Origin: Pacificispira sp040217575
Lineage (GTDB): Bacteria; Pseudomonadota; Alphaproteobacteria; UBA8366; Aestuariispiraceae
Assembly: GCA_040217575.1 (NCBI GenBank)
Contig: JAVJPW010000002.1
Coordinates: 496,001-560,000, forward strand
Direction of reading: 5' to 3'
DNA: 64,000 nt
The position numbers were made by a program, and so were the translations under genes. Of this stretch, positions 44,333 to 53,233 are shown piece by piece. The notes under the pieces were generated by a model. It was not told where the DNA came from. It worked only from the letters and a program-made list of their open reading frames with translations, and ran no database searches. Every line of letters starts with the position of its first letter. Position 1 is the first letter of the stretch.

Positions 44333-45820
44333 ATGACCGGCAGGGCGCGCACGCCCGCCTTGATGTTTCAGGGCACGGGGTCCGACGTCGGGAAAAGCCT
44401 GTTGGTCGCGGGGGTTGCGCGGGCCATGGTCCGTCGCGGTTTGCGGGTTGTCCCGTTCAAACCGCAGAACATGTCCAACAATGCCGCCGTTACGCCCGAC
44501 GGCGGGGAAATCGGCCGGGCTCAGGCGCTTCAGGCACGTGCCGCCGGGCTGCCGCCATCCGTCCATATGAATCCGATCCTTTTGAAACCGCAAACGGACA
44601 CCGGCGCGCAGGTCATCGTCCAGGGACGCGTGTTCGGCACGGCGCGGGCCCGCGACTATTACACTCTGAAGCCGCAGTTGCTGGAAAAGGCGCTTGAAAG
44701 CTACACGCTGCTTGGTGCGGACGCCGATCTGATCCTGGTGGAAGGGGCGGGCAGTCCGGCGGAAATCAACCTGCGCGCCGGGGATATCGCGAATATGGGG
44801 TTCGCAGAGGCGGCGGATGTTCCCGTCATCCTGGTCGCGGACATCGAACGCGGCGGTGTCATCGCATCGCTAGTGGGCACCCATTCGGTGCTGGAGGACC
44901 GGGAGCGTGCGCGCCTGAAAGGGTATCTGATCAACAAGTTTCGCGGCGACCTGTCGCTGTTCGATGACGGTCTTGCCGCCATCACCGACCGGACCGGTTT
45001 GCCGTCGCTTGGCGTTTTGCCCTGGTTTGCGGAGGCCCATTTGCTTCCGGCGGAAGACGCGGTCGCCCTGGATCACGGGCGCATCGGCACCAAAGGCAGT
45101 GGTACCGGGCCGATCCGGATTGCCGTGCCGCGTCTTTCACGCATGGCGAATTTCGATGACCTGGACCCGCTGCGGGCGGAAGCCGACGTTGAAATCGAAA
45201 TCGTGCCGCCCGGAAAGGCCCTGCCTGGGGATGCGGATATCGTTCTTCTTCTGGGGTCGAAAGCCACGATCGCGGACCTGAACGTTTTCCGGAACCAGGG
45301 CTGGCATATCGATCTGGAGGCACATATCCGTCGCGGTGGCGCGGTCCTGGGCCTATGCGCCGGGTACCAGATGCTGGGACGGAAGATTTCCGACCCCGAC
45401 GGGATAGAAGGTTCGCCCGGATCGGTCGACGGGTTGGGTCACCTGGCGGTGGAAACGGAGCTGAAAGGCCCGAAGACGCTGGTTCAGGCGACGGGGCGCG
45501 ACCTGGCGACGGGACAGGGGATCACCGGTTATGAAATGCACATGGGGCGGACGGTCGGACCTGGCTGCGACGCGCCGATGGTCGAAATCGACGGGCGGCC
45601 GGACGGGGCCACGGCGCGGAGCGGGCAGATTGCCGCCTGTTACCTGCACGGGATATTTTCATCCGACGGGTTCCGCCATGCCTATCTTTCCGCCTTCAGA
45701 CAGGGTCGGGACGCCGGCACAGCCTACGAAGGGCAGGTGGATGCGATTCTGGACCGGCTGGCGGACCATCTGGAAACCCATTGCGACCTGGACCGAATGC
45801 TGGAAATCGCCGGGGCTTGA
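44333..45820 (+). CDS. cobQ: Cobyric acid synthase
   Basis: This 495-aa glutamine-dependent enzyme amidates the b, d, e and g side chains of adenosylcobyric a,c-diamide. It has the N-terminal ATPase-like domain (GTGSDVGKSLLVAGVARAM), PFKPQNMSNNA, and a C-terminal class I glutamine amidotransferase-like domain with the nucleophile Cys in LGLCAGYQMLG and the His in CYLHGIFSSDGF. Length is standard. It follows cobO by one gene. It converges on the ABC permease gene with an 11-bp gap. Confidence 0.96.
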   Translation: MTGRARTPALMFQGTGSDVGKSLLVAGVARAMVRRGLRVVPFKPQNMSNNAAVTPDGGEIGRAQALQARAAGLPPSVHMNPILLKPQTDTGAQVIVQGRVFGTARARDYYTLKPQLLEKALESYTLLGADADLILVEGAGSPAEINLRAGDIANMGFAEAADVPVILVADIERGGVIASLVGTHSVLEDRERARLKGYLINKFRGDLSLFDDGLAAITDRTGLPSLGVLPWFAEAHLLPAEDAVALDHGRIGTKGSGTGPIRIAVPRLSRMANFDDLDPLRAEADVEIEIVPPGKALPGDADIVLLLGSKATIADLNVFRNQGWHIDLEAHIRRGGAVLGLCAGYQMLGRKISDPDGIEGSPGSVDGLGHLAVETELKGPKTLVQATGRDLATGQGITGYEMHMGRTVGPGCDAPMVEIDGRPDGATARSGQIAACYLHGIFSSDGFRHAYLSAFRQGRDAGTAYEGQVDAILDRLADHLETHCDLDRMLEIAGA

Positions 45821-45831
45821 TCCGATGCCGC

Positions 45832-47037
45832 CTATTTGTAGGGGTCGGCGGCGTCGCGCAGCCCATCGCCCAGGAACTGGAAGGCCAAAACCACCATAAT
45901 TACCGGCACCGCGGGCCACAGAAGCCAGGGGTAAAGCGCTACCGCATTCAGGTTCTGTGCTTCGTTCAACAGGACGCCCCAGCTGGTGATTGGTGGTTTC
46001 AGACCAAGTCCCAGGAAGCTGAGCGCCGTTTCACCCAGGATCATGCTTGGAACGGCCAGCGTGATGGACGCGATCAGGTGGCTGGTGAAACTGGGCAGCA
46101 GGTGCTTACCGATAATCCGTGCAGGCTTCGCGCCCATCAACTGGGCGGCGACGGCGAAATCCTCCTCCCGAAGGGCCAGAAGCTTCGACCGGACGGCCCT
46201 TGCCAGTCCCGGCCAGTCCAGCAGGCCCAGAATGACGGTAATGCCCAGAAATACAAGGATCGGCGACCAGTTGACGGGAAGGGCGGCGGACAGGGCCATC
46301 CACAGCGGTAGGGACGGAAAGGATCGGATTACCTCAATCGAACGCTGCACGCACCAGTCCGCGACGCCGCCGAAATACCCGGCAATGCCGCCCAGCGTGA
46401 TGCCCAGAATGAAACTGATCGCGACCCCGACCAGTCCGACGCTGAGCGATATGCGTGCGCCCTGTACGATGCGGGAAAACAGGTCACGCCCCAGCCGGTC
46501 CGTTCCCAACAGGAAAAATTCGGACCCTTCCGCCGGGCATACGAAATGGAAATCCATTTCGATCAAACCCCAATAATCGTATGTCGCCCCGGCATAGTCG
46601 TCCGCCGTGCAGAAAAAGCGCAACGGCCTGGGGTCGTCCAGCCGTTCGGTATAGACCCAGCGCAACTCCTCCAGGTTCAGTGCCACATCATAGGGATAGA
46701 CGAACGGACCGATGAATTCCCCTTCATGGACGAAGTTGATCGACTGCGGCGGCGCATGGATGAAATTCGTGTGCCGGTGCGACAGCTCGTACGGGGCGAT
46801 CATTTCCGAAAACAGGATGGAGACATATACGATCAACAGATAGATGCCGCTCCAAACCGCAAGCTTGTGGCGCCGGAATTTCAGCCACATCAACCGCCAT
46901 TGGGATGAGAGATAGAATTTTTCCTGTTCCGGCGTAAGCGTGGTTGCTGAATGCGGGTCGAACGGCGCTTCGTTTACATAGTGCGCCAGCGGTTCACGGT
47001 CGGAACGCGGCGGCGATGTCTGGGTCGTATCGCTCAT
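45832..47037 (-). CDS. Peptide/opine-type ABC transporter permease (OppC-like)
   Basis: The 401-aa permease has the OppC/DppC pattern: an N-terminal OppC_N segment (RLMWLKFRRHKLAVWSGIYL), a long periplasmic loop (about 75-180), then the six-helix core with LGTDRLGRDLFSRIVQGARI and the EAA-type loop AAQLMGAKPARIIGKHLLPS. The loop is longer than in most Dpp/Opp permeases, and TADDYAGATYDYWG may form an extra feature. It is the last gene of a four-gene importer operon, overlapping the previous permease by 4 bp. Confidence 0.92.
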   Translation of the reverse strand: MSDTTQTSPPRSDREPLAHYVNEAPFDPHSATTLTPEQEKFYLSSQWRLMWLKFRRHKLAVWSGIYLLIVYVSILFSEMIAPYELSHRHTNFIHAPPQSINFVHEGEFIGPFVYPYDVALNLEELRWVYTERLDDPRPLRFFCTADDYAGATYDYWGLIEMDFHFVCPAEGSEFFLLGTDRLGRDLFSRIVQGARISLSVGLVGVAISFILGITLGGIAGYFGGVADWCVQRSIEVIRSFPSLPLWMALSAALPVNWSPILVFLGITVILGLLDWPGLARAVRSKLLALREEDFAVAAQLMGAKPARIIGKHLLPSFTSHLIASITLAVPSMILGETALSFLGLGLKPPITSWGVLLNEAQNLNAVALYPWLLWPAVPVIMVVLAFQFLGDGLRDAADPYK

Positions 47038-48035
47038 TTCGATGCCTCCGCGCCCAGCCTGATCCGCGGGTCCAGCACCGCCAGTGCCAGGTCGGACAAC
47101 AGGTTCCCCAGAACCGTCAGCAGGGCCAGGACCATAAGGAACGACCCCGCAAGATACATGTCCTGTGTCTGAAGTGCGCGCAGAAGCATCGGCCCCGTCG
47201 TCTCAAGGCTGAGCACGATCGAAACGATGGCCGACCCGGAAATGATTTCCGGCAGGATGTTGCCGATGTCGGCGATGAACGGATTCAGCGCCATGCGCAG
47301 CGGATATTTGAACAGTGTCTTTTTGGGCGGAACCCCTTTCGCGCGGGCCGTAACGACATACTGTTTGTGCAATTCGTCCAGCAGGTTCGCACGCAGCCGC
47401 CGGATCATGCCGGCGGTCCCGGACGTCCCGATCACGATGACCGGAACCCAGATATGGGCCAGAACGCTCTGGAATTTTTCCCAGCTCATCGGCTGGTCGC
47501 GCAGATGGTCGTCGACCAGACCGCCGATTGATGCGCCGAACCAGTCGTTCGCCAGGTACATCAGGATCAGCGCCAGCAGGAAGTTCGGGGTCGCCAGCCC
47601 GATGAAACCGATAAAGGTCAGGGTATAGTCGCCCGGCGAATACTGGTTGACCGCGGAATAGACACCGATGGGAAAGGCGACGACATAAACGAAGATGATG
47701 GTCACGAAGCTGACCAGGATTGTAAGGAACATCCGGTCGCCGACCACGTCCGATACCGGCAGCTCATATTCAAATGAATAACCCAGGTTCCCTTCGAACA
47801 GAATGCCCTGCATCCACAGAAGATACTGTTTCCACATCGGTTCGCCGAAACCGTAGTTTTCCCGGTAGAAGGCGATTACCTCTTCACCGATGGCCTCACC
47901 GCGATCCTGATATTCCTGGATCAGGGTCGTCAGATAGTCGCCGGGCGGCAGCTGGATGATCACGAATACCAGGACGCTGATCACCAGCAGGGTCGGGATC
48001 ATGACGAGAAGACGGCGGATGATATATCCAAGCAT
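47034..48035 (-). CDS. Peptide/opine-type ABC transporter permease (OppB-like)
   Basis: The 333-aa permease starts with the OppB signature MLGYIIRRLLVMIPTLLVIS and has the GDYLTTLIQEYQ loop. The core carries LRANLLDELHKQYVVTARAK, the EAA-type cytosolic loop that docks on the ATPase. It forms the heterodimeric channel with the OppC-like partner encoded just downstream, which overlaps it by 4 bp. It starts 23 bp after the binding-protein gene. Confidence 0.93.
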   Translation of the reverse strand: MLGYIIRRLLVMIPTLLVISVLVFVIIQLPPGDYLTTLIQEYQDRGEAIGEEVIAFYRENYGFGEPMWKQYLLWMQGILFEGNLGYSFEYELPVSDVVGDRMFLTILVSFVTIIFVYVVAFPIGVYSAVNQYSPGDYTLTFIGFIGLATPNFLLALILMYLANDWFGASIGGLVDDHLRDQPMSWEKFQSVLAHIWVPVIVIGTSGTAGMIRRLRANLLDELHKQYVVTARAKGVPPKKTLFKYPLRMALNPFIADIGNILPEIISGSAIVSIVLSLETTGPMLLRALQTQDMYLAGSFLMVLALLTVLGNLLSDLALAVLDPRIRLGAEASK

Positions 48036-48058
48036 CGCTTATTCCCTTTCCCGCCGTC

Positions 48059-49978
48059 CTAGTCGCCTTCGGCAACCGAATGGCTGCCCTCGGCCCAATA
48101 AAGGTGGTCCAGGCCGTAAAACCCGAAATGCGCGCCCGGGTCCCAGTTCCACAAACCCTCTTCCGGCAGATTCATCAGCCCGTTGCGCACCACGATCGGC
48201 TGCAGCACACCGGAGATGATGCCGATTGTCGGAAGCTGTTCCGCATGGATCTGCAGCATCGTCTCCCAGATTTCCCGGCGTTCGGCATCATTTTCCGCCC
48301 GGTACCAGCGATTGCGCAACTCCATGAGTTCTATACCCAGGTCCATATCGGGCGCGGCACCGCCGGTTTGGTTGGTTTCGAAGAACTCGCCCCATTCCGA
48401 CCACTGGTACTGAACCTGTGTCGTGGGCGCCAAGTCGTTGGGCGCCATTTGCGCCGTCGCAAGGCCGTTTTCGATTCCGGACGAAATGGTCATCTGGGTC
48501 TGACCCGAAAAGATTCGTCGACGCAGGCTGTCCTGACCCAGGGGTTTGATGAAGATCTGAATGCCCAGTTCCCACCAGCTGTCCTTGATCAGCTCCAGAA
48601 TGTCGGCGTCTTCGGTGGACCCGCCGGTTTCCACGATGATTTCCAACGGTTCCCCGTCGGGGCGCAGCCGTTCGCCGGTCCAGCTTCGTTCCAGCCCCAT
48701 TTCATCCAGAAGTGCGTTGGCGGCGTCCGGGTCGAACCGGGTGAACGCCTCCTGAAACTCCTGCCGGTACAACGGACTGCCCGGCAGCATGGAATTCTGT
48801 CCTTCAATCGCCAGGCCGAAATAGATGACGCGGTTGATTTCGGTGCGGTTGATGCCCAGCGAAAGGGCTTGGCGGAACCGCGGGTCGCGCACGATTTCAC
48901 GCCAGACCGGGTCTTGCGTGGTCAGGTTTGGCATCAGCGCGGCGTGGGACCCTTTTGCAATGCGCCACAGCAAGGTGCGGTACCCGTGCTGCTCCTCATT
49001 CCGTTTCAGAAGCGTGACGTCATCGAAACGAAGGTACCGGCCCTGCAGGTCCGCATCGCCGGTACCGGCCTTGCCGGCAATCAGGTCCGCCCCGGTGAGG
49101 TTGAATATGACCTCGTCGATATAAGGAAGTTGCAGCCCGTTTTCGTCGACCTTGTGATAGTAGGGGTTGCGCGCAAAGATGAACCGGTCTGCGGGCGCGC
49201 TGGTTGTCGGATACCAGGGCTGCAACGTCGGCAGGTCCGGGTTTTCCATGCGATAAAGCCGCCCGGACCGTATGTGGATGGCGGCCCAGTTGCGCTGGCC
49301 GGCTTCTTCGGCGGCCGCCTCCAGTTCTTCGATCGGGGTGTAGTTCGGGTGAAACTGGCTCATATAATGCGCCGGCGCGTAGAGCAGGGTCGGACTAGCC
49401 TGTGCCAGCCCAGGCAGAAAATCCGGATTGGGGTCGGGCCATGTATACCGGATCGTTGTTTCATCCAGAACTTCGACCTCCGGGAAATTCCCATGCATCG
49501 ACAGGTAGGACGGCGGTCCGGATGGGTACAGGTCCTCGTTATGGGCCATTTCTTCCCAGAAATAGCGGAAATCCTCTGTCGTGAACGGGTGCCCGTCGGA
49601 CCAGCGGTGTCCCGCGCGCAAATGCAGCGTATAGGACCGGCCTCCGTCTTCGACATCGAAATCACGCAGAATGTCGGGGACAAGGTTGAAGTTCAGGTCG
49701 TATTTTACCAGCCGCGCATAGCCATAGACATACATCTGGCGCGTGTCCCGGTCGCGGTTCATCAGCGTGACCAGACTGCCGCCGTGGCGGCCCGGCTGTT
49801 GTCCGCGTTCTGTCAGGTCGACGACATAGGGTTCCATTGGAATCCGTTCGGCAACCGGCGGCAGGGTTTCGTTCGCCACCTGCGCATCCAGGCTGGGCGG
49901 ACCGACATAGCGCATCTGTGCGCCAGCAGGCGATACCATCAAAATCAGGAATGCCAGAACCGAAACAACTCGCGTCAT
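48059..49978 (-). CDS. ABC transporter substrate-binding protein (SBP_bac_5 family)
   Basis: The 639-aa protein has a signal peptide (1-20, cleavage after AGAQ) and the family-5 pattern LVKYDLNFNLVPDILRDFDV and YTLHLRAGHRWSDGHPFTTE. The C-terminal SYGL-like region and DPGAHFGFYGLDHLYW are present. Family members bind peptides, opines, nickel or other ligands; the ligand is not predictable. The length is larger than DppA (about 535). Its start overlaps the ATPase stop by 4 bp, and the permeases follow. Confidence 0.92.
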   Translation of the reverse strand: MTRVVSVLAFLILMVSPAGAQMRYVGPPSLDAQVANETLPPVAERIPMEPYVVDLTERGQQPGRHGGSLVTLMNRDRDTRQMYVYGYARLVKYDLNFNLVPDILRDFDVEDGGRSYTLHLRAGHRWSDGHPFTTEDFRYFWEEMAHNEDLYPSGPPSYLSMHGNFPEVEVLDETTIRYTWPDPNPDFLPGLAQASPTLLYAPAHYMSQFHPNYTPIEELEAAAEEAGQRNWAAIHIRSGRLYRMENPDLPTLQPWYPTTSAPADRFIFARNPYYHKVDENGLQLPYIDEVIFNLTGADLIAGKAGTGDADLQGRYLRFDDVTLLKRNEEQHGYRTLLWRIAKGSHAALMPNLTTQDPVWREIVRDPRFRQALSLGINRTEINRVIYFGLAIEGQNSMLPGSPLYRQEFQEAFTRFDPDAANALLDEMGLERSWTGERLRPDGEPLEIIVETGGSTEDADILELIKDSWWELGIQIFIKPLGQDSLRRRIFSGQTQMTISSGIENGLATAQMAPNDLAPTTQVQYQWSEWGEFFETNQTGGAAPDMDLGIELMELRNRWYRAENDAERREIWETMLQIHAEQLPTIGIISGVLQPIVVRNGLMNLPEEGLWNWDPGAHFGFYGLDHLYWAEGSHSVAEGD

Positions 49979-51858
49979 GCCGCGTTCCTGCCCAACCGTG
50001 CGTCTTCGCCGGCGCGAACGAAATGCCCTTCGCCCAGGTCGTGGAACTGCGGGCGGACGGACCCGTCATCGGTAAAGGGCGCGGGCCATGCGGCCGGATT
50101 CGACGCCTTTTCATCCATCAGGCGTTTGAAATCCAGCGGGTTGTCCGGGTTCGGTTCCGGCACGGCGCGCAACAGGCCCTGCGTATAGGGATGGACCGGA
50201 TTGCGGAACAGGACCTCACGCGGCGCGATTTCGACCAGACGTCCGCGGCACATGACCGCGATCCTGTCGGCGATATAGTCGACCACGGCCAGATTGTGGC
50301 TGATGAAGATATAGGTCAGCCCCAGGTCGCGCTGAAGGTCCTTCAGAAGGTTCAGAATCTGTGCCTGGATTGAAACGTCCAGTGCCGACACCGGTTCGTC
50401 ACAAATGATGATTTCGGGGCTCAATGCCAGTGCCCGGGCGATGCCGATCCGCTGTCGCTGACCGCCGGAAAAACTGTGCGGATAGCGTTTCAGGTGACGC
50501 ATATCCAGCCCCACCAGTTCCATCAGGGTGGCTGCCTTCTGGCGCCGTTCTTCCATCGTTCCGACACCGTGAATGCTCAACGGTTCGGTCAGAATTTCCA
50601 GCACCGTCATGCGCGGGTTCAACGACAAGAACGGATCCTGGAAAATAAACTGCATGGTGCGTCGAAAATCGAACAGGGCGTCGCCTTCAAGCGCCAGCAG
50701 GTCCGTGTCGCGATTGCCGTCGAAATAGGTGACAGACCCGCTGTCGGGCGAGAGGGCGCGCATCAGGATCTTCGACAGGGTCGTTTTTCCGCAACCGCTT
50801 TCCCCGACCAGCCCAAGGCATTCGCCCCGGCGCACGTCGAAATCCACCGTGTCCACCGCGCGCACGGCATTGGATGAACCAAGGAGGCCGCCTTTTCGGA
50901 TGGTGAAGGATTTCGTGATATTCCTGACACTCAGGATCGGTTTGGCGGTGTCGGTGACCTCGCGGGACCGGAAGTCGCTTCGGATCGTGTCGGCATTCGC
51001 CTTGATCTCACGGATGGGGATCAACCGTTCGCCTGGTTCCATGTTGAACCGCGGGACGGCATGCAAAAGCGCTTTCAGGTAGGGGTGGCCAGGGGCGCGG
51101 AAGATGTCTTCCAGCGTTCCGTGTTCCATGACTTCCCCATGGTACATGACGACGATTTCTTCCGCCATGTTGGCGACCACGCCCAGATCATGGGTGATCA
51201 TCAGCACGGCCATGCCCAGTTCCTGCTGAAGGTCGCGCATCAGTTTCAGGATCTGTGCCTGGATCGTCACGTCCAAGGCCGTGGTCGGTTCGTCCGCAAT
51301 CAGCAATGCCGGATGGCAGACCAGCGCCATGGCGATCATCGCCCGCTGGCGCAGGCCGCCCGACAGTTCGAACGGATATGTCCTGAGCGCCCGGTCCGGG
51401 TCGGGGAAGCCCACCATGCGCAGCATGTCACGCGACAGGTCCTGCACTTCCGCCGCGCTGCAGTCGCGGTGAAGTTCCACCGCCTCGCCGATCTGGTTGC
51501 CCACGGTGTGCAGGGGTGACAAGGCCGTCATGGGTTCCTGGAAGATGATGGAAATGCGCCCGCCGCGAATGGCGCGCATGTCCGGGCCGTCGCGGTCAAG
51601 CCGGGCAATGTCGATCGCCGGCCCGTCGGTTGCCGGATCGTTGAACAGGATCGATCCGCCGGTGATTTCGCCGGCCTTCGGCAGAATGCCCATGATGGCC
51701 TGGCTGACGACCGATTTGCCGGAACCGGATTCCCCCACTAGCGCCACGGTCCCGCCACGGGGCACACGGAAGGAAACGCCCTTTACGGCGTCTATGGTCC
51801 CTTCCATGAGGCGAAAGCCGATCCGAAGATCGTTCACGGTCAATAGATCGCCGGTCAT
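49975..51858 (-). CDS. ABC transporter ATP-binding protein, double ATPase
   Basis: The 627-aa protein has two complete nucleotide-binding domains. The first has Walker A GESGSGKS, signature LSGGLRQR and Walker B LLIADEP; the second has GESGCGKT, FSGGQRQR and IIICDEP. Each ends in an oligopeptide-type C-terminal region (PRFNMEPGERL, GLLRAVPEPNPDNP). The gene is first in the operon; in E. coli systems the ATPases come last. I chose ATG 51858; the upstream frame looks non-coding. The promoter should lie in 51859-51929. Confidence 0.93.
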   Translation of the reverse strand: MTGDLLTVNDLRIGFRLMEGTIDAVKGVSFRVPRGGTVALVGESGSGKSVVSQAIMGILPKAGEITGGSILFNDPATDGPAIDIARLDRDGPDMRAIRGGRISIIFQEPMTALSPLHTVGNQIGEAVELHRDCSAAEVQDLSRDMLRMVGFPDPDRALRTYPFELSGGLRQRAMIAMALVCHPALLIADEPTTALDVTIQAQILKLMRDLQQELGMAVLMITHDLGVVANMAEEIVVMYHGEVMEHGTLEDIFRAPGHPYLKALLHAVPRFNMEPGERLIPIREIKANADTIRSDFRSREVTDTAKPILSVRNITKSFTIRKGGLLGSSNAVRAVDTVDFDVRRGECLGLVGESGCGKTTLSKILMRALSPDSGSVTYFDGNRDTDLLALEGDALFDFRRTMQFIFQDPFLSLNPRMTVLEILTEPLSIHGVGTMEERRQKAATLMELVGLDMRHLKRYPHSFSGGQRQRIGIARALALSPEIIICDEPVSALDVSIQAQILNLLKDLQRDLGLTYIFISHNLAVVDYIADRIAVMCRGRLVEIAPREVLFRNPVHPYTQGLLRAVPEPNPDNPLDFKRLMDEKASNPAAWPAPFTDDGSVRPQFHDLGEGHFVRAGEDARLGRNAA

Positions 51859-51929
51859 GGCTGCGGCCTTGTCCCCCGTAACATTGTCACCTCGGCGCAA
51901 ACCGTGCCGCCGGGCGTCTCCCGTTCTTA

Positions 51930-52433
51930 CTACAACCCGGTATCGTTGACCGGATAACCGAGCGCGTCGAAATTCAGCCGTGAGGTCGTATCCACTTCGA
52001 CAGGGCGGGCCCGGCACACCGCCGATACATATTCAAGGACCGTATCAAACTCTTTGAGCGTAGACTCGACAACAATTTTTGTACCGTTGCCCCGAACCGT
52101 CAGAATTGAAACCCCACTGGTCGGCGTGGAACGACCTGAACCGAAGTGGGAAAGCTTCGCCTTTTCCAGCGTGTCCCATTCAATTTTCCTGTCGCCACCG
52201 ACACTGTGCGCCCGGATCGCACTATCGGAGAGTTCTATTTCCGTTTTGTGGCGCAGCACGGTGCGCGTCAGGTATGCGGCGAACAGCGCGGTCAGACACC
52301 AGAACAGAACCGATACCGGGCCAAGGATGTTCTCGACGAACAGGTTGGGCGCCAGGGTAAAGACCAGCCCGAACAGGCCCGTCAGGGTCTCCCAGATCAG
52401 GGTCCCGGTATTGTATCGAAGGCGTTTTATCAC
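51930..52433 (-). CDS. Small two-helix membrane protein with PH-like domain
   Basis: The 167-aa protein starts with GTG 52433, sharing GTGA with the stop of the deacetylase gene, so it is the last gene of the glycan operon. It has two membrane segments (about 12-33 and 36-57). A beta-rich domain follows (about 65-140) with TEIELSDSAIRAHSVGGDRK, which looks like a bacterial PH-type domain. I do not recognise a named family. It could anchor or regulate the glycan-making enzymes upstream, but that is only a suggestion from context. Confidence 0.72.
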   Translation of the reverse strand: MIKRLRYNTGTLIWETLTGLFGLVFTLAPNLFVENILGPVSVLFWCLTALFAAYLTRTVLRHKTEIELSDSAIRAHSVGGDRKIEWDTLEKAKLSHFGSGRSTPTSGVSILTVRGNGTKIVVESTLKEFDTVLEYVSAVCRARPVEVDTTSRLNFDALGYPVNDTGL

Positions 52434-53233
52434 GCTGCTGTGTCCCCATCCCCGTTTCCGGCACGTATCGCATCGCGGGCAGAAACCCAGGTCGCGGCCG
52501 GATGCCGGTCGATCACCCCCAGCAACCGGGTCATAAAATCCCACGTCGCGGCATCATGTTCCAGATGGTGGGTCAGGACCCCAACCGCTTCTTCACCATC
52601 CGTATCTGTCTGCCCAAGCCGTCGCCGGGCCAGTGCGCCGGTCAATGCCGCAAGACAGTTTGCGGACCCGGCAAAACGGGCAGATCCCGTCGATTTCTTC
52701 CATCCCCAATCCAGCAGGTCAACATGCGTATTCAGACCCGGAAACCGTTCGTTCCGGCGGCGGTCATTGAAGGCTGAAATACCCGTCATTCCGGACCGCA
52801 CCGCCAAATCTGCGACATCTGGAGCGATCCGGTTCCACGGCGGCACAAACAGCGCGATATAGCGTGCGCCGAAGGCTTGTTTCAGGACATGCCCGCCTTC
52901 CTTCAGCTCGGCGACAGCCTCAGTCACCTTTCGGGCGGCGCCGAACTCCGATTTCTTGACGCCTTCCGGTTCATGGTTCCGGTGCAACCAGCCATGCGGC
53001 AGGATATCGACCTGTTCGGCTCCCGCCATCCGTCTGGCCAGGGCCGGGTCCATCGCCCCCGGTATGACCGCCAGCGCCAGCGGCCGCGATCCGACAACGC
53101 CCAACAGCCGGTCCAGCGCGTCACCCGGCGCGGTCGCGTCGTCATCGCGCAGCCAGATTCGTGCGGCCCTTCCTTCCGCCCGCCAGGCGTCGAGTTCGCG
53201 GTCCAGCGCCGCCCAGGAACCCGGTTCAGTCAT
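52430..53233 (-). CDS. Polysaccharide deacetylase-like protein
   Basis: The 267-aa protein shows the NodB-fold metal site: Asp-Asp in WLRDDDATAPGDALDRLLG near residue 28, then HGWLHRNHEP with two histidines near residue 82. The segment FVPPWNRIAPDVADLAVRSG fits the next conserved block. It would remove acetyl groups from a sugar. The start ATG overlaps the upstream glycosyltransferase stop by 4 bp. No signal peptide is visible, so it probably acts in the cytosol, which is unusual for deacetylases of cell-wall polymers. The true start could be longer. Confidence 0.83.
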   Translation of the reverse strand: MTEPGSWAALDRELDAWRAEGRAARIWLRDDDATAPGDALDRLLGVVGSRPLALAVIPGAMDPALARRMAGAEQVDILPHGWLHRNHEPEGVKKSEFGAARKVTEAVAELKEGGHVLKQAFGARYIALFVPPWNRIAPDVADLAVRSGMTGISAFNDRRRNERFPGLNTHVDLLDWGWKKSTGSARFAGSANCLAALTGALARRRLGQTDTDGEEAVGVLTHHLEHDAATWDFMTRLLGVIDRHPAATWVSARDAIRAGNGDGDTAA

